Source: Haloarcula hispanica ATCC 33960 (lineage in GTDB: Archaea > Halobacteriota > Halobacteria > Halobacteriales > Haloarculaceae). Taken from it: DNA of 64,000 bases. The notes under the pieces were generated by a model, which was given only the letters and a program-made list of their open reading frames with translations, was not told the origin of the DNA and did no database searches. Numbering within the stretch: position 1 is the first letter of the stretch; each line of letters starts with the position of its first letter. Below, piece by piece: positions 35,372-45,626 of the stretch. Location of the stretch: NCBI RefSeq assembly GCF_000223905.1, contig NC_015944.1, positions 341,817-405,816 on the forward strand, written 5' to 3'. The position numbers and the translations under genes are program-made.

Positions 35372-36553
35372 TTACCCGGTCAGCGGCTGTACGTAGGGGG
35401 TCTCTTCGGGCTCTGTCTCGATTTCCTGATACAATCGCTCGAACCCGTCCACCATCGATTCGATCGTAAACTCGCTTGCCGCCCGCTGTCCTGCGGCGGT
35501 TCCAAGCGTTTCAGCGAGTGGCTGGTGCTGATGTAGACGGATGGTGGCCCACGCAATTTCGTCGGGTGCCTGCACGTCGACGAACAACCCCGTCCGGTAA
35601 TTCTCCAACAGATCGCTAGTACCATCCACAGGTGTCGCGACGATCGGAAGCTCCGCGGCCATCGCTTCGATCACTGCACCTGGGAGCCCCTCGTAATGAG
35701 ATGGGAAGGCGAAGACATCCATCGCACCGAGAAGCGCTGGGACATCCTGTCGCGTTCCGAGGAAATGAACCGAATCAGCACATCCGAGTGAGTCGACCCG
35801 TTCCGTCAGCCGCTCCCGATCGGCACCATCACCGACGAATACGAGATGTGCATCGGGTATCTCGGAGACGATAGTCGGCCACGCATCGAGCAGATCGAAG
35901 TGGCCTTTCCGCTCGACGAGACGACCGACGGTGCCGACTACAGTGGCCCCCGTCGGGATGTCTAGCTCTGATCGCAGCTCCGCCGAGTCTGTCGTTCGGT
36001 ACTGTTCGATGTTCCGGCCATTGTAGACCACCGCCACGTTTTCTTCCTCTGCACCGCGTTTAACAGCGTAGTCCCGGCCCGCTGTGGAGTTCGAAACGAT
36101 CACATCCGAGAGTGAGATCGTCATCCGATCGATAACGCGGCGTACGAACGGTTCCTCGTTAGGTACTTCACGAATGCCGGTAATAATGGTTGCAGAACAG
36201 AACACGCCGGCAAGCCTGGCAATTACGTTGTCGTAAAAAAGGAACGACTGTATGAGATCGGGCTGTTCACGGCGGGCGGTAAGACAGAACTTGAGCGGGG
36301 CGAGCAGATAGACGAGCGGGCTTTCGACGCCCTCTATCGCCCCGTTCGCAACACGACCAGCGTCCGTAAGCGACCGAACGGTGACCTCCGGTGAGAGTTC
36401 TGTTTCGAGCGGGTTCGTAGAGAATATTGTCCAGATGGTGACGTCGTACTCCTCGCCGTTGACTTCGTTCGCCAGGTCGATGAGTGTGCGCTCGGCACCA
36501 CCGACGACAAGTGCACCGATAAAGTACCAGAGAGTCTTCCGCTCCGCTGTCAT
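35372..36553 (-). CDS. Family 4 glycosyltransferase
   Basis: This 393-residue GT-B enzyme has an N-terminal glycine motif (IGALVVGGAERTLIDLANEV, residues ~12-31). The C-terminal nucleotide-sugar domain shows GTVGRLVERKGHFDLLDAW (~205-225), LVFVGDGADRERL and FAFPSHYEGLPGAVIEAMAA with the EGLPGAVIEA Glu pair. It is a retaining transferase of the GT4 family. It lies 76 bp downstream of the sulfatase-like gene on the minus strand, probably the same transcript. Confidence 0.88.
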   Translation of the reverse strand: MTAERKTLWYFIGALVVGGAERTLIDLANEVNGEEYDVTIWTIFSTNPLETELSPEVTVRSLTDAGRVANGAIEGVESPLVYLLAPLKFCLTARREQPDLIQSFLFYDNVIARLAGVFCSATIITGIREVPNEEPFVRRVIDRMTISLSDVIVSNSTAGRDYAVKRGAEEENVAVVYNGRNIEQYRTTDSAELRSELDIPTGATVVGTVGRLVERKGHFDLLDAWPTIVSEIPDAHLVFVGDGADRERLTERVDSLGCADSVHFLGTRQDVPALLGAMDVFAFPSHYEGLPGAVIEAMAAELPIVATPVDGTSDLLENYRTGLFVDVQAPDEIAWATIRLHQHQPLAETLGTAAGQRAASEFTIESMVDGFERLYQEIETEPEETPYVQPLTG

Positions 36554-36629
36554 TCTTGAATCACTCCATAGGGCTGTCTGCTATTTGTAAGATGAGGTGT
36601 GGACTCCGTGATCACGGGAACGGTCATGC

Positions 36630-37826
36630 TCAAAGGTAACCCATGTTTTCGAGCTGTTCTGTCGTCTCCTCGTCGATGTCGCGTACTGTCTCCTCACTCT
36701 CCCCGGAGAGGATATCCGCAATCTCCGCCCGCGCTTCGTCCTCAGTAAACTGCGGGGCCCCATACGCCTGATGTCCCGGCAGGAACCGACAGTATGAATC
36801 TCGAAGCTTCCTGTTGTGCAAGACCTGTCGACCGAAGGGCTTCTGCAGTAGCAACGCCAGAAAGACAATCGATGATGTCGTTTTGTGTCCGTCCACGAAC
36901 GTGTGGCCACCGTGTTCGTCCCAGAGGCTCCTGATTGTCCGCTCAAACCCGCCAGTGAGACTGACGAACGTCTCGGCGGGTCCCGGTAACGAGCCGTATC
37001 GAATGTGGTTCAGGTGCGTATAGCCGGTCGCCCGACCCTCTCCCTCTGCGTTCCCATCCACCCTACCGAAATCAGGTCGCGAGGACATCGCACTGGCGAC
37101 CGTCGGTAAGATGTCCACATGGTGTAAGAGCCCGTTCTCGCCGGAGGAGTCCAGCTCCGGATGAATGAACGACGTCGGAACGTATACGACCTCAGGCGTC
37201 GCGAGGTGTGTGTGTCCGAAGTACCCGTACTCTCCGAGGACCTCACCGTGGTCACTGGTATAGATGACGAGGGTATCTTCCCGAAGGCCTCTGCGTTCAA
37301 GCGTTTGGAGGACGCGCTTGAACTCTTCGAACGAGCGGTCTACACCATTGTAGTAGTCTTTTCTCGCCGTTTCCGGGTCCGACGATACGCGCCAGAGATA
37401 TTCGAGAGCGGTCTCGTTGCGATATTCGTAGTCGTCCCAGTCGAATCCGTCGTACGGCGCGTGGCCACCGGGCCGGCGCGCAACGTGGACGAATGGTGGC
37501 TCGACATCGTCAATCGGTTTCCGTGGGGGATTAGCAAACATCTCCGCAATACTGTGGTTCATGCCGCCCTGAGCAGCTATCGAAACCTCGTGACTCTCAA
37601 TATCGAATACTGAGCGGACGTTCGCAGGGACAGAATGCTTGAAGCTGTGGATGTTGCTGTTCGGTGGTAACAGCCCGGTCAACAAACTCCCGAACGACGT
37701 GGGCGTGTGTGTTGATGCTGCAATCGTCTTGTGGGTCTGCCCGAGTTCCGCGAGATCATCGTTAATTGCGTTATATCTGACAGCGTCGTCAACGTATATG
37801 AGGACGTTCTCTACGTCGATCTCCAT
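36630..37826 (-). CDS. Sulfatase/phosphodiesterase-like hydrolase (alkaline phosphatase fold)
   Basis: A 398-residue protein of the arylsulfatase/alkaline phosphatase fold. Motifs are LIYVDDAVRYNAI (strand and metal Asp near the start), STHTPTSFGSLLTG (nucleophile region; Thr at the place of Cys/Ser, so not a formylglycine sulfatase), VIYTSDHGEVLGEYGYFGH (metal ligands, ~210-228) and a helical C-terminus. Glycan clusters use such enzymes to cleave or transfer sulfate or phosphate groups. The absence of CxPxR argues against true sulfatase action. The start codon is well supported by MEIDVENVLIYVDD. Confidence 0.8.
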   Translation of the reverse strand: MEIDVENVLIYVDDAVRYNAINDDLAELGQTHKTIAASTHTPTSFGSLLTGLLPPNSNIHSFKHSVPANVRSVFDIESHEVSIAAQGGMNHSIAEMFANPPRKPIDDVEPPFVHVARRPGGHAPYDGFDWDDYEYRNETALEYLWRVSSDPETARKDYYNGVDRSFEEFKRVLQTLERRGLREDTLVIYTSDHGEVLGEYGYFGHTHLATPEVVYVPTSFIHPELDSSGENGLLHHVDILPTVASAMSSRPDFGRVDGNAEGEGRATGYTHLNHIRYGSLPGPAETFVSLTGGFERTIRSLWDEHGGHTFVDGHKTTSSIVFLALLLQKPFGRQVLHNRKLRDSYCRFLPGHQAYGAPQFTEDEARAEIADILSGESEETVRDIDEETTEQLENMGYL

Positions 37827-37938
37827 GCTACCAGAGGGTGGCTACTACAACAATATAGTAAAGACACACCTACGAGGTATGAAACAGCACATAAAAAACA
37901 GTACCCGGTGACGGGACGGGATATCTACCGAAAACATC

Positions 37939-38895
37939 TCATTTCGTAATTGTTTCAGTTTTAATCGAGTTGAGGGTCTTCATGGCGTTTTTCGCCGGCT
38001 TGTAGCTAAATCTGCCCCCAAGCGCAGCGAGTGCAAACAGCCACCTGTCGGTTCGAAACGGCCAATAATACACTGACTTAAGTAGTTGCGTTCTCGCATC
38101 AGAGTATGCTTTGGAACGTAACGCTTCTTGTCCAAGAATGAACAGCAGTGACGCGAGGAAGGCCCGTTCGTACCGACGTCCGTACCCTGCAGCGAGTTCT
38201 CGGTGTTTCTCTACCATTAATGGGTAGGAGATATCCCGCTTCTCAGCGTAGTTATTGCTGATTCGGTCCGCTCCCTCGGGACAGTTCCGATATGTCAGTA
38301 CTTCGGGGATCACGCGAAACTCGCTATGTAGCGAGAGTCGTATCAGCCACTCTCTATCTTGCCAGCTGGGAAACCGGTCGTCAGGGAGCCCGGCCTGTGG
38401 GATGATATCAGCCGAAACCATCAGTGTCGAGAATTCACCGAACGACTCCCCCAGAAGGAGGTCTTTGGTAACATCCCCTTCCGCCGTGAAGATAACGTCC
38501 CGTGTGTAGTCCCCGTAATCGTACTCACAGCCGGTGTAGACTACGCCGACGCTGTCAGCGCTCTCTGCCATCTCAGTAACCTGTCGAGCAATCTTTTCGG
38601 AGTCCCAGGCGTCGTCGTCATCTAACAACGCGATGTACTCGCCTTCTGCCCGCTCAATGCCCGTGTTCCTTGCCTGGTTCGCTCCTCTGTTCTCTTGGTG
38701 ACGGACACAGTTGACTTCGATACCTCGTAGCGGCTCTCCGGCAAGTGTATCGGCTGCCGGCTGCGGGGAGTGATCGTCGATGACGATGAGTTCGATGTTT
38801 GGGTACGTCTGCTCTGCGACACTCCGTGCTGCACTCCGAAGTCTGTCCGGTCGTTTGTATGTCGGGAGGACAACGCTGACGAGCGGATTTGGCAT
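37939..38895 (-). CDS. Family 2 glycosyltransferase
   Basis: A 318-residue GT-A enzyme starting MPNPLVSVVLPTYKRPDRL, with IELIVIDDHSPQPAAD (~residue 35), GANQARNTGIERAEGEYIAL then LDDDDAW (DxD metal site, ~80-100), and ESFGEFSTLMVSADI (~155). A short basic hydrophobic region near the end (residues ~265-300) may hold it to the membrane. It precedes the polytopic membrane gene (downstream order on the minus strand is membrane gene first). ATG 38919 is an earlier possible start. Confidence 0.88.
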   Translation of the reverse strand: MPNPLVSVVLPTYKRPDRLRSAARSVAEQTYPNIELIVIDDHSPQPAADTLAGEPLRGIEVNCVRHQENRGANQARNTGIERAEGEYIALLDDDDAWDSEKIARQVTEMAESADSVGVVYTGCEYDYGDYTRDVIFTAEGDVTKDLLLGESFGEFSTLMVSADIIPQAGLPDDRFPSWQDREWLIRLSLHSEFRVIPEVLTYRNCPEGADRISNNYAEKRDISYPLMVEKHRELAAGYGRRYERAFLASLLFILGQEALRSKAYSDARTQLLKSVYYWPFRTDRWLFALAALGGRFSYKPAKNAMKTLNSIKTETITK

Positions 38896-38955
38896 ATGGC
38901 TGGTGGTGGTTTGCGGCATCTAAAGTTAGTGTCTGGCTATGCGTGGCTCTGCTGG

Positions 38956-40746
38956 CTAATTTTGGGGCGCTACGGACCACCCAGTGAACCCACCGTTGGT
39001 ATAAACCTTGTTTGCCGTTGGATCATTGTGCATTCTCGTCAGACTGTCTTCACCGTATCGGAATAGATATTCCTGTTGGTCTTTTGTATAATAGGAGGCA
39101 GTGTGCTGTTTGACATCGTGTGTCTTCGTGACAACGTAACTTCGGCCAAACGTATCAGAGGCGATAACATCCTGGCTGAAATAGCCGAGGTTCCGAGGCA
39201 AGTTATTGTTCATACCGAAACTCTGTGGGTAGTAGCGGGGATGGTTTGTGCCTAAGACGAACGCTTCCATCTTATGTGACGTATCCATTGCATGGATCGG
39301 AACCCCTTCGTCAATATTCGCTGCCATGAATTGAGACCCATCGTACTCTGCGTAGGTCATGTGACGGTTTGGCTCGTAGGCAGCACTTGCAGCGAGACAG
39401 GCACCTAGGAGTACGAGTACGGTCAAAGCAACGGTGGTTACCGAGTTGCGCTTGGTGGCGCTATGGATGAGTGCCATCCCCACGAGGACTGCAGCGAACA
39501 GGAGTGCGTATCTGTTTACTCTTATTATGCCTTTCACGATGAGATTGCTAAGGAGGAAGATCGCTGCGATACCCAGTCCTGCAACGAAGTGAACCGAACC
39601 GAAGCCCCAGTCGTACCGCATCCGTTCGGAGAGAAACCAGTATAGGGTCAAAAGGACGAACGTCCCGGCGATAGTGAAGTAAATTGTGGTCGAGCCGTAC
39701 AGAGTGATGAATTTCTCGGCGAGCTGTAGAGGTGAAAACTGGACTGAGCCGGCTCGCTGTACCTCTCTGGCTGCTGGGTTCATATCATCCTGTGCCGCAA
39801 CGACTTTTATTATGGCCTGGCGTGTCTGACCGAAATTGGTGAGCCAGGCGAATAGGAGCGGAAGAAAGGCCACACCAAGCCGCGGACTGAGTTGCGGAGT
39901 GGACGATAGGGAAAGCCGTCCGAACAGCCCGGAATACACCGAGGTTAACAGTAATATACCTAGCATAAACAGGGTTGTCATCGGGTGTGAGTAGATGATG
40001 AACAGGCCAACCAGGAGAATCAAGAGCAGGTACTCGTTGTCGTTACTCCGTCGGTACAGTTCTGTGAGCGTGAGCAGGACCGGAACGACCATGAATGAGT
40101 TCATCGCCGGGTGGTTTGAGAGATGGAAGGTCGTATAAATGAGAGTGCTACCGGCTGCTAATCCGGCCGCGAGACTTCCCCGTTTACCCGAGAGCGTCTT
40201 CACAAGGACTCCGATTCCGATTATCTGAAGCGTCGTAAACAACAACGCTACCAAGTATGGCATCGCGTCAATCGGGACACCTAGCATCGCCATCTCGGCC
40301 ATCAGCACATGTTCACCTGGATACCAGATTCCGGGAAGTGTTCCCGTTTCGAGAATCGCCCTAACATCGCCGAAGTGTTGCAGTGCATCTGCCGTTCCTT
40401 GTCCGTAAAACCGATAGCCGCGAGCTTTTGGGAGGAAGAAGTACAGCGCGTAGTTTGAAAGGACGAGGCCAAGACCATGTCGCCAGTACCTCGTTTGCGT
40501 AATAGCCGCTGCTATCAGCGTCAATATTCCACCGATCATGACCGAATAGAAAGTGAACCAGAACAGCTGGGACAGTCCATCTGCCAGCGAAGTTTCATAT
40601 CCGGTTACCGGTTGAATGGACAGGAAGAGCGCACTCTCGAGGATAAGGATACCGGCTAGGAGTATGACCAGATATTCCTGTATGTCACGGTTGGCGAACT
40701 CGAAGCTGTCGAACGACTCCCGGTCGAGATTTGTCTCGTGACTCAT
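38956..40746 (-). CDS. Polytopic membrane protein, GT-C-like
   Basis: The 596-residue protein has about 12 hydrophobic helices from ~27 to ~450, followed by a ~140-residue soluble domain at the C-terminus. Long stretches such as YLVILLAGILILESALFLSI, LLLILLVGLFIIYSHPMTTL and VALTVLVLLGACLAASAAY are present. Asp/His in the early loops (RFYGQGTADALQHFGDVRAI) fit the layout of lipid-linked sugar transferases (GT-C type). No exact family recognised. It lies 60 bp upstream of the GT2 gene, same strand. The soluble tail is probably extracellular. Confidence 0.72.
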   Translation of the reverse strand: MSHETNLDRESFDSFEFANRDIQEYLVILLAGILILESALFLSIQPVTGYETSLADGLSQLFWFTFYSVMIGGILTLIAAAITQTRYWRHGLGLVLSNYALYFFLPKARGYRFYGQGTADALQHFGDVRAILETGTLPGIWYPGEHVLMAEMAMLGVPIDAMPYLVALLFTTLQIIGIGVLVKTLSGKRGSLAAGLAAGSTLIYTTFHLSNHPAMNSFMVVPVLLTLTELYRRSNDNEYLLLILLVGLFIIYSHPMTTLFMLGILLLTSVYSGLFGRLSLSSTPQLSPRLGVAFLPLLFAWLTNFGQTRQAIIKVVAAQDDMNPAAREVQRAGSVQFSPLQLAEKFITLYGSTTIYFTIAGTFVLLTLYWFLSERMRYDWGFGSVHFVAGLGIAAIFLLSNLIVKGIIRVNRYALLFAAVLVGMALIHSATKRNSVTTVALTVLVLLGACLAASAAYEPNRHMTYAEYDGSQFMAANIDEGVPIHAMDTSHKMEAFVLGTNHPRYYPQSFGMNNNLPRNLGYFSQDVIASDTFGRSYVVTKTHDVKQHTASYYTKDQQEYLFRYGEDSLTRMHNDPTANKVYTNGGFTGWSVAPQN

Positions 40747-40981
40747 TTATTACCCTTCTGGCTCGCGATGCAGTGTGAGGTCCACGTCTTTCCCTGCCTT
40801 GCATACGGTAGATATTAAGTAATCAGCGACTAACGCGCAGTGGATACACGCCCTCACCAAAGTCAGGCCTCGACCAGCTTCAATAGACCACCTGAACCGC
40901 AATATCGATTGGGCCACGAAGACGCGACAGTGGTATGGAACTGTGCAACCGGAATCAGTCGAGGCTCGATTCGCCATTCGT

Positions 40982-42172
40982 TCAGATCTCGTCCTTGACC
41001 ACAGGTGTGGGACTGCTGGTCGATTCCGTCTTGTCTCGAATCACGGAGTCACCGATTTCAGCCACTTGGCCCAGTATTTCCGTTGTCTCTTGCACTGTCT
41101 CTTCCCAGTTGTAACGCGTCGTGACGATTGCTCGGCCGTGTTTTCCCAGTTCTGAGAGGCCGCGCTGATCGCTGAGCAAATCAGAAATCGCCGTCGCGAA
41201 TCCCTCGACGTTGCCAACTTGGACTGTCTCTCCCGTTTGGTTGACTATTTTCGAGGTCTGTTCGAGATCGCTGGCAACAACTGGTGTTTCACAGGCTAAA
41301 GCTTCGATAACTGTCCGTGGAAAGCCTTCAGTCCGACTCGGAAGGACGAACAGGTCCGCTGCTCTGAACACCGAGGGCATTTTCTGATAGGGGACCCGCC
41401 CCAGGAATTCTACAGCATCTGTAAGTCCCTCGTCAGCGACCGTCGATTCGAGACTGTCTCGAAGCGGGCCGTCGCCACAGAAGAACAGCGATGCGTCCGG
41501 ACAGCGCTCTCGTACCGTATCGAATGCAGCTAACACGTCCTGAGGTCGCTTTCCGTCGACTAAGCGGCCGACAAACACGATTGCCTGGCCGCCCTGGCTC
41601 GCGATATCGGGATGGGTCTGTCCAGCAGGGGAGAAGCGGTTGGTATCGATCCCGTTGTTTACAACCGCGATGTCAGCGTCGACACCGAGGTCACGAAGTT
41701 TGGATTGCTCGACATCGGTGTAGCAAAGCGTGACGTCGGCCGAGTCATACGTCCACTTACCCAGCGTACGAAGGTGTGCACGCGAGAACCAGAACGGACC
41801 TCGTTGTGAGTTGAGGCCGTGACATGTGATTGCAATCGGGATGTTGGCCATTCGGCAGTACAGCGCGGCCACGTTACTCGAGAAGAACAGGTGAGAGTGG
41901 GTGTGAACCACGTCGAAGTCTTCCAGACCACGTAGATCACCGACGGTGTTGGCGAAGATCTGATTCCCGAGGAGCTCTAGCTTCGGCGGTTGTTTGATCA
42001 ACGTATACCCGTCTTGATCGGTAACCTCTCGCTCTTCCACCTCTTCCGAGACAGTCAAGACGGTGACCTCGTGCCCCATCGCAGCCTGATCACGGCTCAG
42101 AGCATGTATGTGATATGGCGCACCACCGACAGTTTCAGGGAAGATGTCTTGGGCGACCCGGAGTATGTGCAT
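40982..42172 (-). CDS. Family 4 glycosyltransferase
   Basis: This 396-residue GT-B enzyme starts HILRVAQDIFPETVGGAPYH, with DFDVVHTHSHLFF (~residue 85), then the donor domain: AIVFVGRLVDGKRPQDVLAA (~212-230), LFFCGDGPLRDSLES and LPSRTEGFPRTVIEALACE (the E-x7-E motif). It is a typical retaining GT4. It sits 130 bp downstream of the asparagine synthase-like gene, both on the minus strand. Confidence 0.88.
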   Translation of the reverse strand: MHILRVAQDIFPETVGGAPYHIHALSRDQAAMGHEVTVLTVSEEVEEREVTDQDGYTLIKQPPKLELLGNQIFANTVGDLRGLEDFDVVHTHSHLFFSSNVAALYCRMANIPIAITCHGLNSQRGPFWFSRAHLRTLGKWTYDSADVTLCYTDVEQSKLRDLGVDADIAVVNNGIDTNRFSPAGQTHPDIASQGGQAIVFVGRLVDGKRPQDVLAAFDTVRERCPDASLFFCGDGPLRDSLESTVADEGLTDAVEFLGRVPYQKMPSVFRAADLFVLPSRTEGFPRTVIEALACETPVVASDLEQTSKIVNQTGETVQVGNVEGFATAISDLLSDQRGLSELGKHGRAIVTTRYNWEETVQETTEILGQVAEIGDSVIRDKTESTSSPTPVVKDEI

Positions 42173-42302
42173 TTATTTCGCCCGACTCTTACAGGTAGAG
42201 GGGTATAGTTAATAGTCCGATTTTTTGAGTAATAGGCCTCTATAGCCAGTACAAGACACCAGATGGTGGTATGTAGTCACACTAAATCCTGCTACCGTAT
42301 TC

Positions 42303-44192
42303 CTATTCGAGGACCCCCTGCTCTTGCATACGCACAGCCCAGTGCTTGAAGACGTAGACGGTCCAGAGGAACCGCGAGTGATCGTGGTTTCCATCGAGGT
42401 GTTCATCGAATAGTTCTAAAATCGCCGCGGTATCGAGAATCCCCAGATCAGTAGCACGGACCATCGAGACGAACTCGTCAGCAAACTCGTGTTTAAACCA
42501 CTCACCGATCGGCATATCGAACCCGTGTTTGTTTCGCTGTAAGATAGACTCCGGCAGTACATCATCGAAGGCTCGTTTCAGCACACGTTTTCGATCGCGG
42601 CCAGTTAGTTTGTGGTCTGTTGGGAGACTGAGTGCGTACTCAACGACATCAGTATCGAGGAACGGAACGCGTACCTCGAGTGAGTTGTACATACTGGCCT
42701 GGTCGACTTTCGTGAGCATCTGATCTGGGAGCGATAAGCGGGTATCGACAGCCTGTATCCGTGCCAAGCTCTCTCTATCGGCCAGTTCTGGGGATATCGC
42801 GGCGTGCTGTGTCCGGAGGGCGGTCTGCCCAGCTTCGATTGGGTCAACGTTCGTCACGGACTGGATAGCTTGGTCGTCGGAGACACGCATTAAATCGAAG
42901 TGACGCTCCGGAACTGATCGTTCTCCGCTCCGATTTATGAACCACTGTCCTTTGTAAACGGCGTCGCCGACCGCAGTCCCTCGTGAGGCGGGTAGTGCAT
43001 TCACAGCCGGCTCGACGGCGTATTTCCGTATCTGGGCCGGAAGCGCTCGATAGTACTTTGACAGGGACTCGACTCGGTACTTATCGTAGCCGGCGAACAG
43101 TTCGTCAGCACCGTCACCAGAGAGTGCGACCTTGACGTTATTTCTCGTGGCTCGAGACACAGCGTAACTCGGCATCAGTGCCGGGTCGGCGAAGGGCTCC
43201 CCCAATTTATTCAGTACGTCCGGTACGGACTCGCGTACGTCATTCGCTGTGAGCGTGATCTCGTGATGGTCGGTGTTGTGGAAAGACGCCACTTCTCGTG
43301 CCGCCCAGGATTCGTCGAATCGATCCTGATTGAAACCGACGGTAAACGTCTTCACGGGATCATCGAGTAACTGTGCCATCGTCCCGACGATTATCGTCGA
43401 ATCGATCCCCCCGCTGAGGAACGCTCCGAGGTCAACGTCGGCCATCAGGCGTTTTTCGACCGCCGATTCGACGAGCGAGCGTAGGTGAGAGGCAGCGGTA
43501 TCAATGTCGGGATCACGAGGCGTGATCGATGGCTCGTGGTATTTGTCGCGGTCGATACCGTCGTCCGATATGAGTATCCGCTCGCCGGGTCTGACCTTCG
43601 AGACGTTACGGAAGGCCGTTTTCGGTGCCGGAATATATCCGAATGCGAAGTACTGAGCCAGTGCGTCCCGATCTATGCCGCCGAGGTCAATGTCGCTCTC
43701 GAACAGCGATGGGAGCTCGGAGGCGAACGCGAGCTTGTCGTCCGTTTCGGCGAGAACGAGAGGTTTGATACCCATCGGGTCACGGGCCAGTAACAGACGT
43801 TCTCGCTCACTGTCCCACAGAGCGAACGCGAACATTCCGTCGAGTTCGTCGACGAAACTTGGACCTTCTTCCTCATAGAGATGGACCAGTACTTCGGTGT
43901 CGGTTTGAGTGGTAAATCGATGTCCTGCGGACGTGAGTCGTTCCTTGAGAGCCCCGTAATTATAGATCTCTCCGTTGAAGATGACGGTTACGGTACCGTC
44001 CTCGTTGTGGATCGGCTGTCCCCCGTTCTCGGGGTCTATAATGCTGAGCCGGCGGTGTGCAAGTCCAACACTTCCATCTCTGAAAACCCCATCGTCGTCA
44101 GGACCTCGGTGACACTGGCAGTCGTTCATACGTTCAAGAACGTCGGTTTCAGGAGAGCCAGATCGAACATACTGACCACAGATTCCACACAT
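42303..44192 (-). CDS. asnB: Asparagine synthase-like glutamine amidotransferase (AsnB family)
   Basis: The 629-residue protein begins MCGICGQYVRSG, so Cys2 is the glutaminase nucleophile once Met is removed. The GATase II domain runs to ~200 (RGPDDDGVF, HRRLSIID, FNGEIYNYG), and the synthetase domain has LSGGIDSTI (PP-loop, ~262) and SGDGADELFAGY (~360). In surface polysaccharide clusters such enzymes make amides of uronic or amino sugar acids instead of free asparagine. The length fits AsnB. It is the first gene of a minus-strand run and is divergent from the GT4 at 44457. Confidence 0.93.
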   Translation of the reverse strand: MCGICGQYVRSGSPETDVLERMNDCQCHRGPDDDGVFRDGSVGLAHRRLSIIDPENGGQPIHNEDGTVTVIFNGEIYNYGALKERLTSAGHRFTTQTDTEVLVHLYEEEGPSFVDELDGMFAFALWDSERERLLLARDPMGIKPLVLAETDDKLAFASELPSLFESDIDLGGIDRDALAQYFAFGYIPAPKTAFRNVSKVRPGERILISDDGIDRDKYHEPSITPRDPDIDTAASHLRSLVESAVEKRLMADVDLGAFLSGGIDSTIIVGTMAQLLDDPVKTFTVGFNQDRFDESWAAREVASFHNTDHHEITLTANDVRESVPDVLNKLGEPFADPALMPSYAVSRATRNNVKVALSGDGADELFAGYDKYRVESLSKYYRALPAQIRKYAVEPAVNALPASRGTAVGDAVYKGQWFINRSGERSVPERHFDLMRVSDDQAIQSVTNVDPIEAGQTALRTQHAAISPELADRESLARIQAVDTRLSLPDQMLTKVDQASMYNSLEVRVPFLDTDVVEYALSLPTDHKLTGRDRKRVLKRAFDDVLPESILQRNKHGFDMPIGEWFKHEFADEFVSMVRATDLGILDTAAILELFDEHLDGNHDHSRFLWTVYVFKHWAVRMQEQGVLE

Positions 44193-44456
44193 TGTTCGCG
44201 TAATCTACATCGATGCTCAAAATTATACCCTCCCTACACGGGCGAGTCAGACGGGCTATCTTCCGCCCAACGCTGCCTATATGGGTCTGTCAGTCCGCTG
44301 TGGAACGTCCCCGGGGCAGTTCTGTCCCTTACGCTGCCTGAATGAACAATTTAAGCTATTCGAATCGACCAAAGCATTGCAGGAAAGTCAGAAACGTGTC
44401 CCGAGAATCGGCGTAGGGTGAGTATAAACAAGCCCTTTCACACAGACTGTGAACTA

Positions 44457-45626
44457 ATGGAAAACACTGGACCGATAGCATTCTTCGTTCCCTCTCTGAC
44501 AGTCGGTGGTGCCGAGCGTGTGACAGTTTCTGTCGCGAACGGGCTCTCTAAGCGCGGATATGACGTAGACCTTGTCGTGTCGTACAACGAGGGGGATTTC
44601 CGGACCGATGTCGCCGGAAGCGTAAACGTCGTCGACCTCGGAACACAGAGGATACCAGGGATAGGAATCGGTGCAAGCGTTCCCGCTCTCGTACGATATC
44701 TGCGGCGACAATCTCCCCAGATACTCTTCTCACAGATGACGTATGCCAACGATATGCACATGATTTCGCAGATTCTATCGGGCGCTGACACTACCGCCAT
44801 CTCGACGATCCACAACACGCTCGGGATGCAAGAGGAATCGAAAGAGAAACTCGTCCAGTGGCTGCAGCGTCGCCTCGCCGGTCAGTCGGACCAGTTCGTC
44901 GCCGTTTCAGAAGGTGTCGCTAAGAGCATCGTGGAACACGTCGGTGTCGACCGCGAGAAGGTGTCTGTCCTCCACAATCCGATCCCTGTCGATGAGGTCC
45001 AAGCGCGGGCAGGGAAGCCGGTGGATCATCCATGGATCGAATCGGCAAACATTGACGTCGTTCTCGGTGTCGGACGCCTGGAGAGAGCGAAGAACTTTGG
45101 ATCGTTCCTCCGCGCTTTCGAACAGGTCCATGCCGCTCGACCGGACACGCGTGCGATTATTGTCGGCCGCGGGTCGAAGCGAGCCGAACTCGAAACCCTC
45201 GCGGCCGAGTTAGGTATCGACGCCGCGGTTTCGTTTCCCGGCTTTGTCGACAACCCTTACGGCTACATGGCGGGTTCGGACGTCCTCGCGATGTCTTCGG
45301 TCCACGAGGGACTGCCGACCGTGCTCATCGAGGCCCTTGCCTGCGGATGTCCGGTCGTCTCGACCGATTGTCCCAGCGGCCCGGCAGAGATCCTCAAAGA
45401 TGGTGAGTACGGCCCGCTCGTCGATGTCGATGACGACGAGGGACTCGCAGCGGCCATCCGGACAACGCTCGACGAGCCACTCCCGAGCGACATACTGATC
45501 GAGCGTGCGAACGATTTCGCGCCGGCGGCTGTGATCGACCAGTACGAAGCGTTTATTCGAAGTTTCGTATCGGTGGAGACCACCGATAGTGTCGATAAAC
45601 GATCCGAGCCGCTCACCCCCTCGTGA
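44457..45626 (+). CDS. Family 4 glycosyltransferase
   Basis: This 389-residue GT-B enzyme has FFVPSLTVGGAERVTVSVAN at the N-terminus, ISTIHNTLGM, VLGVGRLERAKNFGSFLRAF (~205), RAIIVGRGSKRAELETLAAE, SVHEGLPTVLIEALACG (~290) and VSTDCPSGPAEIL. It is closer in pattern to the N-acetylgalactosamine and glucose GT4 transferases than to the other two GT4s here. The stop TGA at 45624-45626 directly abuts the MITE at 45627. Its original C-terminus may have been altered by that insertion. ATG 44457 was chosen over GTG 44418. Confidence 0.87.
   Translation: MENTGPIAFFVPSLTVGGAERVTVSVANGLSKRGYDVDLVVSYNEGDFRTDVAGSVNVVDLGTQRIPGIGIGASVPALVRYLRRQSPQILFSQMTYANDMHMISQILSGADTTAISTIHNTLGMQEESKEKLVQWLQRRLAGQSDQFVAVSEGVAKSIVEHVGVDREKVSVLHNPIPVDEVQARAGKPVDHPWIESANIDVVLGVGRLERAKNFGSFLRAFEQVHAARPDTRAIIVGRGSKRAELETLAAELGIDAAVSFPGFVDNPYGYMAGSDVLAMSSVHEGLPTVLIEALACGCPVVSTDCPSGPAEILKDGEYGPLVDVDDDEGLAAAIRTTLDEPLPSDILIERANDFAPAAVIDQYEAFIRSFVSVETTDSVDKRSEPLTPS

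Noticed and set aside
36630..37826. Assignment as a formylglycine-dependent arylsulfatase
   Set aside because: The expected CxPxR/SxPxR motif at the nucleophile is not present; only the wider alkaline phosphatase fold is supported.
40750..40977. 75-codon minus-strand frame between two glycan genes
   Set aside because: Composition rich in Cys, His and basic residues, unlike haloarchaeal proteins; no motif and no conserved pattern visible.
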